Source: Methanomicrobiales archaeon (lineage in GTDB: Archaea; Halobacteriota; Methanomicrobia; Methanomicrobiales; Methanoculleaceae). Taken from it: a stretch of 12,751 nucleotides of DNA. Under the pieces are notes generated by a model. The model worked only from the letters and a program-made list of their open reading frames with translations, was not told the origin of the DNA and did not search any database. The translations under genes were made by a program, and so were the position numbers. Location: NCBI GenBank assembly GCA_012510335.1, contig JAAZIF010000146.1:1-12751 (forward strand), given 5' to 3'. This document shows positions 5,999 to 12,751 of the stretch, in pieces (position 1 is the stretch's first letter; the number at the start of each line of letters is the position of its first letter).

Positions 5999-6379
5999 TC
6001 AGAGCACGACGCTCGCGTGGACGAGCGGGAACACACTCATCGCGGCCGCCGGGCACCCTTACCGGAGGATGAGACAGCCTGAGATTCCGAGCAGGGCGAG
6101 CCCCGCCCCGAACCCGGCGAAGGCTATCCAGCCGGGCGCGAAGCCTGGAGCGAGCGCTGTCAGGGCATGGACTGCTGCAAACCCGATGACCCATGTAGCC
6201 GCACCCTCCATGCCGTAGAGGGCCGGTATCGTCGCCATCCCGCGGGCGCGGTCGTTTGCTATATCTGCTATGTCGTTTACCGCAAGATGCGCGAGCGCCC
6301 AGGGAGAGAAGAAGAGGGGCCAGGCGAAGAAAAAATGCGCCCGGGTGAGGTCGGCAAGCGCCGCAAGTGTCTCCAGCAT
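5999..6379 (-). pseudogene. UbiA-family prenyltransferase remnant, internally deleted and with an in-frame stop
   Basis: From ATG 6379 the frame reads 106 residues to TAA at 6059-6061, against roughly 280-300 in intact UbiA enzymes. The start (LTRAHFFFAWPL) looks like the first membrane helix. It then joins abruptly to a segment like the second half of the enzyme: FFSPWALAHL followed by NDIADIANDRARG (residues 35-47), the second Asp-rich site, then further membrane helices. The first Asp-rich site and several helices are missing. After the TAA the same frame continues for 19 codons (GCPAAAMSVFPLVHASVVL) with the character of the last UbiA helix, then stops. Two independent lesions point to a dead gene. 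The intact enzymes prenylate aromatic or lipid precursors in the membrane. A TTG start at 6394 is also possible. Confidence 0.72.
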
Positions 6380-6444
6380 GGTCGTTATGAGCAAATGCTA
6401 AAAATTGGTTGCAGCGGGAGCATGACCCCCGGCGCAGAGAGCCC

Positions 6445-7284
6445 CTATCCCAGCTCCCGGATCACCGCCACGCGCCACTCAACACCGTGGAGCCCGGCCG
6501 TGGTCCATATGATCTCCTTATGCACCGCCTGCCCGCCGGCCGCAAACGCATACGTGGCAGTCCCGCATCGCTCAGCGCTGACCCGGCGAGCCGCGTCGAG
6601 CAGATCCGGGTAGTCCGCGTAGAGCGGATCCTCAAACGTCATCCGCCCGATCTGGTTCTGGTCGGTGTCGTAGAGCACCCGCCCGTCCGTCTGGACGACC
6701 ATCACCTGGAAGGGGGTGCCGCTTACAACCGGCCCGGCGACGCCGGCGATCAGAACATCTGGCTGGAAGACGATAGAGGTGAACCCCACGAACCGGCTCT
6801 CGCTCGTAAAGATCGGCGTGTTAATGACCACCGCCGGGAACCCCTCCGCGACCGTGATCACCTCGCTCATGATCGGCCGCTTCGATGCCAGGACATGCTG
6901 GACGATGGTCTGGTTCCGGATATCTGCGCCCTCCGTTCCATGATACTCCTCCGGTTCGACGATGATGAGCGTCCCCTCCGTATTAGAGGCCGTGCAGTCT
7001 ACGATCGCAGGATCGGTTCTGCTCAGGTCTGCGAGGATCGCGCGAGCGGCATCGTCGTTGAGAGCCGGATCCCCGATCGCCGGGGCCGCGTGGCCCAGGC
7101 GGTGGTCGAGCGTCTCAAGCGCCCTGGTGATCCCGGATTGGAGCTGGATCAGGGCATAGGCCGCATCGGCGGCGCCCTCGTCGGCCGGAGCGGCCGATGG
7201 CTGGTTCAGCAGCGCAAACCCGGCGCCGGCAGCGGCCAGCACCGCTACGACGGCAATAATCCATGGGTAAGGTGGGGAACTCAT
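6445..7284 (-). CDS. Membrane-anchored cache-domain (dCache-like) sensory protein without signalling domain
   Basis: A 279-residue protein. Residues 8-26 form one N-terminal membrane segment (IIAVVAVLAAAGAGFALL), followed by an Ala-rich linker and an extracytoplasmic domain. The pattern is cache-like: a long helix (LIQLQSGITRALETLDHRL), then NQTIVQHVLASKRPIMSEV, GFPAVVINTPIFTSESRFVGFTSIVF and a second lobe with VMVVQTDGRVLYDTDQNQIG. Cache domains bind small ligands for chemotaxis receptors and kinases; here no HAMP, kinase or methyl-accepting region follows, so it may be a free-standing anchored binding protein. No ribosome binding site precedes ATG 7284, but a TATA box lies at the exact distance for a leaderless transcript. 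The TAG stop is 65 bases before the UbiA remnant. Confidence 0.8.
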   Translation of the reverse strand: MSSPPYPWIIAVVAVLAAAGAGFALLNQPSAAPADEGAADAAYALIQLQSGITRALETLDHRLGHAAPAIGDPALNDDAARAILADLSRTDPAIVDCTASNTEGTLIIVEPEEYHGTEGADIRNQTIVQHVLASKRPIMSEVITVAEGFPAVVINTPIFTSESRFVGFTSIVFQPDVLIAGVAGPVVSGTPFQVMVVQTDGRVLYDTDQNQIGRMTFEDPLYADYPDLLDAARRVSAERCGTATYAFAAGGQAVHKEIIWTTAGLHGVEWRVAVIRELG

Positions 7285-7306
7285 AAGAAAGAGGAGGGGG
7301 CAGGAG

Positions 7307-7314
7307 ATTTATAA
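7307..7314 (-). promoter_or_regulatory. TATA box positioned for a leaderless transcript of the cache-domain gene
   Basis: On the minus strand this reads TTATAAAT, centred about 26-27 bases before the A of ATG 7284. That is the canonical distance from TATA box to transcription start in archaea. The bases between are pyrimidine-rich and lack any GGAG or GGTG. Confidence 0.6.
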
Positions 7315-7394
7315 TTGCTTATAGACAGCTGAGGCGCATCCGCTCCGGATTCTCTTCCAGAAGTGTTTGCGCCTTTAGAATCCGGGTTGGCGCA

Positions 7395-7898
7395 TCACCC
7401 CCGGTCCAGAGATTTTACAAGAATCGAGCATGCGCTGTCGCCGGCACATATACCACTCTGATATTTCGGGGCGTAACCCGGATTAAGGTTCGGTATCGCG
7501 GCTTTCGTGAAGGCATGGCAGGCGTTGCAGGCAGCAAAAGGATCCTCCCCCATCTCTTTTGCCCTCTTCACCATCGCGCAACCCCGGATCGTCAGCTCCG
7601 CCTCGTCGGGCGCGGAGTTTCTGATCTCGTAGCGGTATTCTGCCCCGAAAAAGACCTTCGCAGCCACCGCAAACGCCTCCGCAACCTCCCGTGCATTCCC
7701 GAGAGGCATCCCGAATGCATGGGCGACGACGCCTGCCTCCCTGCCAAATCCCTGCCAGACAACTCGTTCGACCTCGTTATAGAGATGATCGCCGGCAACA
7801 TCCTTTATAGCCCTGCGGTAGGCAAACGGCAGCGCCGAGAACCCCTGTGCGGCCAGTTTCCACCGCACATCGACCGGTATTCGTTCAAATTGATTCAT
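7395..7898 (-). CDS. Conserved hypothetical protein with C-terminal Cys-rich region
   Basis: A 167-residue soluble protein, not assigned to a named family with certainty. The N-terminal half is helical (WKLAAQGFSALPFAYRRAIKD). The second half carries ordered cysteines: Cys107 in IRGCAMV, Cys124/Cys127-His128 in ACNACHAF, Cys151 and Cys157 in GICAGDSAC. The spacing suggests a metal or Fe-S site, loosely like proteins of the L-2-amino-thiazoline-4-carboxylate hydrolase or DUF6125 type; this is a resemblance, not an assignment. ATG 7898 is chosen over an upstream ATG at 7943 because GGTGGAGG lies about 8 bases before it. The gene is divergent from the lipoprotein gene and leftward like the cache-domain gene, with 110 bases between. 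Confidence 0.72.
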   Translation of the reverse strand: MNQFERIPVDVRWKLAAQGFSALPFAYRRAIKDVAGDHLYNEVERVVWQGFGREAGVVAHAFGMPLGNAREVAEAFAVAAKVFFGAEYRYEIRNSAPDEAELTIRGCAMVKRAKEMGEDPFAACNACHAFTKAAIPNLNPGYAPKYQSGICAGDSACSILVKSLDRG

Positions 7899-7979
7899 CC
7901 ATATACCCTCCACCCGTGGTGGCAGCCGGGTGTATCCCCGCAAACCTACATGAAGATTGCCCCGCTACACCCCGGAGCA

Positions 7980-7988
7980 CATATAACT
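7980..7988 (+). promoter_or_regulatory. TATA-like box upstream of the transglutaminase-like lipoprotein gene
   Basis: CATATAACT predicts a transcript start near 8009 and a leader of about 28 bases to ATG 8037. No convincing ribosome binding site sits at the normal distance. Confidence 0.4.
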
Positions 7989-8036
7989 ACTCCCGGGAGA
8001 GAAGTGAAGAGGGAAGACAATTTTCCTCCTGATACC

Positions 8037-9128
8037 ATGTGGAAGCGAGTCTTTACCCTTCTCATCCTCATCGCCATGCCCCTCAGCGCCGGTTGCCTGG
8101 ATGACCTCGTCTCTCCGGCGATCGTGCCGACAGGGGAGACGGGCCCCGTTCACCCCCGGGTCTACACCTTCCCCTTCGAGGGCGGGGAGGAGACGATCCG
8201 GATCGGTATCGACCCTGCGGTCTACGCCGGCGCAAAGGAGGCGGACCGGAGGCTCCACCTCTACAAAGACCTCTCCGAAGAGGAGTGGATCCCCATCTAC
8301 TACCAGGCGTTTGCAGATGACCCTCACCAGGAACCCTTCTATGCAGACCTTATAGCGGCATTCCGCGAGATCAGGGATCGCAAAGGGCTCGACGATGACC
8401 GCTACCTCGAGCTGATCACCGCGTTCGTGCAGTCCATCCCCTACCGGACAGACGACTCGCTCACCGAACCGAAGTTCCCCATAGTGACATGCGGCGACGG
8501 GGATGGGGACTGCGATGACAAAAGCCTCCTCCTCGCTGCGCTCCTCGCCCGGGAAGGCTACAGGGCTTCGCTCTTCTACTTCGGGGACGAGACGCACATG
8601 GCCGTGGGGGTGGGAAGCGCCGGATGCCACTACCGTAACACCTCCTTCGCCTACATCGAGGCAACCAACACAAGTTACGTCGGCATCCCGCCAGCGGTGC
8701 TCTCGCAAGGGACAGTCCTCGCCTCCGATCCCCTGGTGATCCCCATCGGCGACGGCCCACGGCAATACACCGCGTGCGATCAGATCCGCGCGATAGAACG
8801 CGCGCTCTCAGCATCCCGCGCCCGGGCTGAGGCGCTAGTGCCGGAGATTGATATGCGCGCAGGGGAGATTGAGGCAAAAAAAGAGCATATCGATTCACTC
8901 GGCGCACGGATAACCGATCTCTCCGGGGCGGGGGAGATCGGGGAGTACAACCGTCTTGTCCCTGAATACAACCGGAAAGCACGGGATTATAACGATATGC
9001 TGCGATCCTACAACACCCTGCTCGATGAGTCGCGGACCGCCGTCGACATCTACAACCTCCTCATAACCCACGCCCATGACCGCCCCGGGTCGTATCTCCG
9101 CGCCCGGGCGTACCTGGAAGAGGGGTGA
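8037..9128 (+). CDS. Lipoprotein with transglutaminase-like domain and C-terminal coiled coil
   Basis: A 363-residue protein. MWKRVFTLLILIAMPLSAGC is a lipoprotein signal with the lipobox ending at Cys20, so the mature protein is probably tethered outside the membrane. Residues 70-215 match the transglutaminase/cysteine-protease-like fold: a helical lead with VQSIPYRTD, the catalytic-type Cys159 in DGDCDDKSLLLAALL, His187 in THMAVGV and an acidic third residue, Glu208, in YIEAT. Such archaeal proteins may cleave or cross-link surface peptides; the substrate is unknown. Residues 250-345 form a long coiled coil with a four-fold YN heptad (Tyr304, 311, 318, 325). The open frame extends upstream to 7515, but that part overlaps the opposite-strand gene; ATG 8037 starts the signal peptide. 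The ribosome binding site is weak. Confidence 0.85.
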   Translation: MWKRVFTLLILIAMPLSAGCLDDLVSPAIVPTGETGPVHPRVYTFPFEGGEETIRIGIDPAVYAGAKEADRRLHLYKDLSEEEWIPIYYQAFADDPHQEPFYADLIAAFREIRDRKGLDDDRYLELITAFVQSIPYRTDDSLTEPKFPIVTCGDGDGDCDDKSLLLAALLAREGYRASLFYFGDETHMAVGVGSAGCHYRNTSFAYIEATNTSYVGIPPAVLSQGTVLASDPLVIPIGDGPRQYTACDQIRAIERALSASRARAEALVPEIDMRAGEIEAKKEHIDSLGARITDLSGAGEIGEYNRLVPEYNRKARDYNDMLRSYNTLLDESRTAVDIYNLLITHAHDRPGSYLRARAYLEEG

Positions 9129-9512
9129 ATCAGTAGGGGCGGCGATCCCCGGCCTCTGGCCTCACGCAGAGATCCGGTTTTCTGATGCTGACATACGCTG
9201 CCTTACGCATCTGGTTCCGCCTGATTATGGTTGGGTGGCGGGCTGCCCGCTCGGCGAGGCAGGCAAACGTTGTAAACGCAGTTCTTTCCATACATAATAC
9301 GGGGTGAGGTCGCTACTTAACCATAAGCCGTGCGGTGCGAAAGTGAAGGATCGAAATTTCGCCAGACATCCGACGCTATAATGGGCATATGATCTCATTC
9401 CAGCGCCAGTCAATCGACCTGGAGCGTTTTTTGACTCACCCCCTGCTGGAAGGCCGGGTGTTATGGTACAAGTGTTAATGTATTTCCTGGCATATAGATA
9501 ACGGAGTGCCGT
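9129..9512. other. 384-base spacer without a supported gene, upstream of the suf operon
   Basis: No conserved protein or RNA was recognised on either strand. Seen here: a hairpin of 8 base pairs with one bulged A at about 9242-9262 (CTGCC-CGC/GCG-A-GGCAG), the short dispersed element at 9299-9316, a 10-base palindrome CGAAATTTCG at 9352-9361, and several TATA-like runs (CTATAATGG near 9376, TTAATGTAT at 9475-9483). The suf promoter should be within this spacer, but none of the candidates is at a fully satisfying distance. An Fe-S-responsive operator is possible and cannot be named from sequence. Confidence 0.5.
9299..9316. repeat. Short dispersed element, copy 2
   Basis: ACGGGGTGAGGTCGCTAC, the partner of 4549-4566 (two one-base length differences). 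It lies in the spacer before sufC. Confidence 0.35.
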
Positions 9513-10244
9513 ATGCTGGATATCAGTGATTTACACGTGAGCGTGGATGGTACCGAGATGCTCCGCGACATCAACCTCCGTATCGGGCAGGGGGAGACTC
9601 ATGTCCTGATGGGCCCGAACGGATCGGGAAAGAGTACGCTGCTCAAGGCTGTCATGGGGTTTGGCGGCTACAGGATCACAGCCGGGTCTATTGTCTTTAA
9701 GGGGAGGGATATCACCCACATACCGATCCACGAGCGGGTCCATCTCGGGATAGGCATGATGTTTCAGCACCCCCCTGCAATATCCGGGTTGAAACTCGGG
9801 AAACTGCTCATCGCCACATCCCATATGGGCGAAGACTCTATAGAGGCGCTGGCGCAGTCGGTCAATATGGAACAGTTCCTTGCCCGGGACATCAACGTCG
9901 GGTTTTCCGGCGGTGAGATGAAGCGGAGCGAAGTTCTGCAGCTGAAGGTCCAGCAGCCCGACTTTGTCATGCTGGATGAACCTGAGAGCGGGGTCGACCT
10001 CGAGAACATGAACCTTATGGGAAGGGAGATCGCAGGCCTTCTCGAAAAAGATGTCCATATAATCAACCGGCGCCGTAGCGGCCTGATCATCACCCATACG
10101 GGCTACATCCTTGACTACCTCGAGGCCGACCAGGGCCATGTCATGATAAGCGGTCAGATACGGTGCCACGGAAACGCCCGCGAGATCCTGCGCGTGGTCA
10201 AAGAGAGAGGATACGGGGAGTGCCTGCGTTGCAAACAGACGTAA
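9513..10244 (+). CDS. sufC: SufC, Fe-S cluster assembly ABC ATPase
   Basis: A 243-residue cytosolic ABC ATPase that powers Fe-S cluster assembly on the SufB/SufD scaffold. Complete motif set: Walker A GPNGSGKST (34-42), Q-loop FQHPP (Gln85), signature FSGGEMKRSEV (131-141), Walker B FVMLDEPESGVD (151-162) with the SufC-style ESG, and switch His195 in ITHTG. No transporter membrane genes are nearby. The C-terminus ends in a CLRC pair (Cys237, Cys240), as in several archaeal SufC proteins. GGAGTG at 9503-9508 is the ribosome binding site. It is the first gene of a four-gene run; the next frame begins at or just before its stop, so SufC and its scaffold are probably made together. Confidence 0.95.
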   Translation: MLDISDLHVSVDGTEMLRDINLRIGQGETHVLMGPNGSGKSTLLKAVMGFGGYRITAGSIVFKGRDITHIPIHERVHLGIGMMFQHPPAISGLKLGKLLIATSHMGEDSIEALAQSVNMEQFLARDINVGFSGGEMKRSEVLQLKVQQPDFVMLDEPESGVDLENMNLMGREIAGLLEKDVHIINRRRSGLIITHTGYILDYLEADQGHVMISGQIRCHGNAREILRVVKERGYGECLRCKQT

Positions 10245-10249
10245 CTGAC

Positions 10250-11341
10250 ATGGAACACCTCTCGCCGGAAGATCAGGAGCGCCTCGCCCTGACCGGTCTT
10301 GAGGTCGGGATGCAGAACCGCTGCGGAAGCTTCTTCCAGATCGACCAGAACGTGGTGCAGACCACCTGCGGGGCCGAGGGGATCGAGATGCTCCCCATCA
10401 AGGCCGCCCTTGAGAAGTACGACTGGATGCGCGACTACTACTGGAACGCGGTCCCGGCGGATGCGGACAAATACACAAAGTATGTGGCAAAACAGGAGAC
10501 CCCGCAGGGCCTCGTCGTCATCGCTCACCCCGGCGTGAAGGTCGCGATGCCGCTTCAGGCCTGCCTCTTCCTCCGCGATGGGCCGGTGCAGCATGTGCAT
10601 AACATATTCATCGCGCGAGAGGAGTCCGAGATCCATATCATATCGGGGTGCGCCAGCTCATGGCAGAAGAAGCATGGTGCGCACATCGGGGTGACCGAGA
10701 TCTATGTCGGCAAAGGCGCCCGGGTCACATCCACGATGATCCATAACTGGAATTCAGGGATCAGTGTCTTTCCACGGAGCGCCACCATCGTCGAGGAGGG
10801 TGGTATCTATCTCTCAAACTACGTCTGCATGCAGCCGGTAAACCGGGTCATTATGTACCCGATGGCGCGCCTCGTCGGGAAGAATGCCGTAGCCCGGTTC
10901 TCAAGCATCGTCGTCGCAACGCCGGGTTCGTTCCTCGACCTCGGCTCCCGGGCCATCCTCGGCGCTGAACAGACGAGCACCGAACTCATCTCCCGGGCGA
11001 TCACAACCGGCGGCACTGTTATATCCCGGGGGCACATCCTCGGCGAGAAGGAGAACACCCGGGGTCATATCGAGTGCAAGGGCCTGATCTTAAAAGACGG
11101 TACAATCCATGCCATCCCCGAGATCGAAGGAACGCTGACCGGTACCGAGCTCTCCCACGAGGCCGCGGTCGGAAAGATCGCCCGCCACGAGATCGAGTAC
11201 CTCATGGCAAGGGGCCTCTCGGAGGATGATGCCACAGCAACCATCATACGCGGGTTCCTGGACGTCAAGATCGGCGGTCTGCCTGAAGTCCTGCAGAGGC
11301 AGATCGATGATGCAATCGATAAAGCCGAATCCGGGTTCTGA
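10250..11341 (+). CDS. SufB/SufD-family Fe-S cluster assembly scaffold
   Basis: A 363-residue SufBD-family protein, shorter than bacterial SufB (about 480-495), the partner of SufC in the minimal archaeal SUF system. Residues 90-290 form the right-handed beta-helix with many short strands; the C-terminal SufC-binding helices include ARGLSEDDATATIIRGFL. Cys276 in HIECKG and Glu304 in SHEAAVGKI align with the functionally important Cys and Glu of bacterial SufB (residue equivalence from memory), so this is a SufB-like rather than a SufD-like subunit and probably works as a homodimer. ATG 10250 has no ribosome binding site; TTG 10229, inside sufC, has GGGGAG at 10215-10220 with 8-base spacing and may be the real start, adding 7 residues. 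The stop overlaps the next ATG by one base. Confidence 0.92.
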   Translation: MEHLSPEDQERLALTGLEVGMQNRCGSFFQIDQNVVQTTCGAEGIEMLPIKAALEKYDWMRDYYWNAVPADADKYTKYVAKQETPQGLVVIAHPGVKVAMPLQACLFLRDGPVQHVHNIFIAREESEIHIISGCASSWQKKHGAHIGVTEIYVGKGARVTSTMIHNWNSGISVFPRSATIVEEGGIYLSNYVCMQPVNRVIMYPMARLVGKNAVARFSSIVVATPGSFLDLGSRAILGAEQTSTELISRAITTGGTVISRGHILGEKENTRGHIECKGLILKDGTIHAIPEIEGTLTGTELSHEAAVGKIARHEIEYLMARGLSEDDATATIIRGFLDVKIGGLPEVLQRQIDDAIDKAESGF

Positions 11342-12015
11342 TGGCAGATGCCATGACGGAAACTGACCGTTTTACGAAAGAGCGCGAGGGGATGGTGGAG
11401 TTTCAGATCCGGTCCCGGGGGATCAGGGACGAGCGGGTGCTTGCCGCGATGCGAAAAATTCCGCGCCACCTCTTCGTGCCGAAGGGCCTTGAGCGTGCCG
11501 CCTACGAGGATCGGCCGCTTCCCATAGGGGAAGGGCAGACCATATCACAGCCCTACATCGTCGCCGTCATGACCGAGAACCTTGAGCTTCAGCCGGAGAG
11601 CCGGGTGCTCGAGATCGGAGCCGGCAGCGGCTACCAGGCGGCCATCCTCGCCGAACTCGCGGGTTCCGTCGTATCGATCGAGCGCCTCGATAGCCTCGCC
11701 GGCCGGGCGCGGGGAAACCTCGCCCGGGCGGGGATCACCAGCGTCCGGATAGTCATCGGCGACGGCACGGAAGGCTACCCGCCGGGGGCACCCTACGACG
11801 CCATCATCATCACGGCGGCATCACCATCAATCCCGCAACCGCTGATCGACCAGCTCGCGGAAGGCGGGCGCCTGATCGCCCCCATCGGTCCAAAAGACTG
11901 CCAGGATCTCGTCAAACTCGTCAAGCGCGATGGCCGGGTTGAGACCACCTCGCTCGGCGGCGTCTGTTTTGTGCCGCTGATCGGGGAGTTCGGGTGGAGC
12001 GGAGAGGATCTATGA
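11341..12015 (+). CDS. pcm: Protein-L-isoaspartate O-methyltransferase
   Basis: A 224-residue cytosolic methyltransferase that uses S-adenosylmethionine to methylate isoaspartyl residues in aged proteins, starting their repair. Seen: the N-terminal MVEFQIRSRGIRDERVLAAM helix region (18-37), IPRHLFVP (40-47), the family signature PLPIGEGQTISQPYIVA (59-75), SAM motif I VLEIGAGSGYQ (89-99), the acidic post-I residue in SIERL, and DAIIITAA (153-160). The length is normal for archaeal enzymes. ATG 11341 overlaps the upstream TGA; ATG 11353 is an alternative. No ribosome binding site is visible, so translation probably depends on coupling with the suf scaffold gene. Confidence 0.95.
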   Translation: MADAMTETDRFTKEREGMVEFQIRSRGIRDERVLAAMRKIPRHLFVPKGLERAAYEDRPLPIGEGQTISQPYIVAVMTENLELQPESRVLEIGAGSGYQAAILAELAGSVVSIERLDSLAGRARGNLARAGITSVRIVIGDGTEGYPPGAPYDAIIITAASPSIPQPLIDQLAEGGRLIAPIGPKDCQDLVKLVKRDGRVETTSLGGVCFVPLIGEFGWSGEDL

Positions 12016-12644
12016 AGATCTATGATGTCACCCGCGCCCTCTCCGACGATGTCATAATCTACCCCGGCGACATCGTGCCCCGGTTCCGCGAGATCGATAC
12101 CGGGCAGTACCGCGTGACCGATATGACCCTCGGGAGCCACACCGGGACGCACATCGACGCCCCGTCGCACTACATAGAGGGCGGGCAGACGGTCGACCGG
12201 ATACCGCTCGACCGACTCACAGGGCCGGCGCGGGTGCTCGACTGCAGCGACGTGGAGGAATTCATCACACCCGATCGGATCTTCGGCCGATTGAAGGGGG
12301 CCCGGGCGCTCCTCCTGAAGACGTGGTTTTCGGAGATGCAGGAGTTCGATCCCGGCTACCCGGCAATCACGGTCGAGGCAGCCGACCTCGTCGCCGGCGC
12401 CGGGATAACCTGCATCGGGACGGATGCCCCTTCGATAGAATCCTACCGGGGCGACGGCTCGGTCCATCGCCGGCTGCTCGGGTGCGGGACGGTCATACTC
12501 GAACTGCTCGACCTCTCCGGCGTGCCGGAAGGGGAGTATTTCATGGCGGCGCTGCCGCTGCGGCTCAGGGGCCTCGATGGGTCACCCGCACGCGTGATCC
12601 TTTGGAATTACGTTGAGCAACAACTTGTGATGATACCAAAATAA
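12012..12644 (+). CDS. Cyclase / kynurenine-formamidase-like metal-dependent hydrolase
   Basis: A 210-residue protein of the cyclase family (PF04199), which includes bacterial kynurenine formamidase KynB, isatin hydrolase and others. The metal-binding motif is intact: SHTGTHIDAPSHY with His43, His47, Asp49 and His53; downstream GTDAPSIE (136-143), His152 in VHRRLLG and Glu164 in VILELLDL match the remaining catalytic positions, with the KynB spacing of 12. The YPGD near the N-terminus is also typical. Methanogens are not known to use the kynurenine route widely, so the substrate is open. The ATG overlaps the pcm stop (ATGA), with GGAG at 12001-12004 as ribosome binding site. It is the last gene of the operon. 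Confidence 0.9.
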   Translation: MKIYDVTRALSDDVIIYPGDIVPRFREIDTGQYRVTDMTLGSHTGTHIDAPSHYIEGGQTVDRIPLDRLTGPARVLDCSDVEEFITPDRIFGRLKGARALLLKTWFSEMQEFDPGYPAITVEAADLVAGAGITCIGTDAPSIESYRGDGSVHRRLLGCGTVILELLDLSGVPEGEYFMAALPLRLRGLDGSPARVILWNYVEQQLVMIPK

Positions 12645-12699
12645 TCGCGTAGCAGAAATTTTCGATTACCAGTTATTTCATAGGCCACTACCCACTTTT

Positions 12700-12738
12700 C
12701 GGGCAACCCTCCGAAAGATTGCCCGGTCAGGGACCGGG
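12700..12738. repeat. Two overlapping inverted repeats downstream of the cyclase gene
   Basis: CGGGCAA (12700-12706) pairs with TTGCCCG (12719-12725), loop 12. CCCGGTC (12722-12728) pairs with GACCGGG (12732-12738), loop 3. The arms share four bases, so only one full hairpin can form at a time. They could mark the operon end or regulate a gene beyond the window; no strong oligo-T follows within the window. Confidence 0.5.
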
Positions 12739-12751
12739 ATCATCCTCGTGA

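Noticed and set aside
6409..7314. Long plus-strand open frame of about 300 codons
   Set aside because: It is a shadow of the cache-domain gene on the minus strand: Arg/Asp/His-rich, no fold pattern, while the opposite frame has a clear membrane segment and domain.
7515..8036. Upstream in-frame extension of the lipoprotein reading frame (174 extra codons)
   Set aside because: It runs antisense through the Cys-rich gene on the minus strand and lacks conserved character. The lipoprotein signal peptide begins at 8037.
9242..9262. Hairpin considered as terminator or part of a tRNA-like RNA
   Set aside because: No oligo-T follows, and no T-arm or acceptor stem pattern could be found around it.
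9225..9413. Minus-strand 62-codon frame in the spacer before sufC
   Set aside because: No ribosome binding site or recognisable pattern; spacer character with repeats fits better.
12678..12751. Minus-strand frame open from the right edge (about 25 codons, containing MIPVPDRAIF)
   Set aside because: Too short to judge, and the inverted repeats there explain the composition; it could be the end of a gene outside the window but cannot be supported.

Overview
The window looks like chromosomal DNA of a methanogenic archaeon, most likely Methanomicrobiales and close to Methanoculleus. That placement is an inference from gene content, high GC and protein style; no database search was possible. Archaeal hallmarks visible in the sequence are TATA boxes about 25 bases before inferred transcription starts, GGTGA/GGAG ribosome binding sites, oligo-T terminators, a CxxC-x17-CxxC zinc-ribbon protein, a minimal SufC/SufB-type pair and a cache-domain sensor protein. 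No tRNA, rRNA, CRISPR array or intact insertion sequence was seen.

Left part (1-4173). A Lon-related AAA+ protease gene runs leftward off the window edge. Divergent from it is a compact four-gene operon: two NifX-like (COG1433) Fe/Mo-cluster-binding proteins followed by two MinD-type ATPases, each with an inserted two-cluster ferredoxin domain. This arrangement resembles the metal-cluster assembly modules around the sulfate-reducer orange protein and is the most coherent system in the window.

Middle part (4174-9512). Small genes are separated by long spacers: a 64-residue CxxC-x17-CxxC protein with its own promoter and terminator, an unrecognised 87-residue protein, a cupredoxin without an obvious signal peptide, a decayed UbiA-type prenyltransferase (internal deletion plus in-frame stop), an apparently leaderless cache-domain protein, a cysteine-rich conserved protein, and a lipoprotein with a transglutaminase-like domain and a YN-heptad coiled coil. 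The spacers hold two kinds of short, imperfect dispersed repeat, suggesting this is the more plastic part of the window.

Right part (9513-12644). A tightly coupled rightward operon encodes SufC, a SufB/SufD-family scaffold, protein-L-isoaspartate methyltransferase and a cyclase/kynurenine-formamidase-like metal hydrolase. The first two form the Fe-S cluster assembly complex; the third repairs damaged proteins; the role of the fourth is unknown. The end of the window holds two overlapping inverted repeats.
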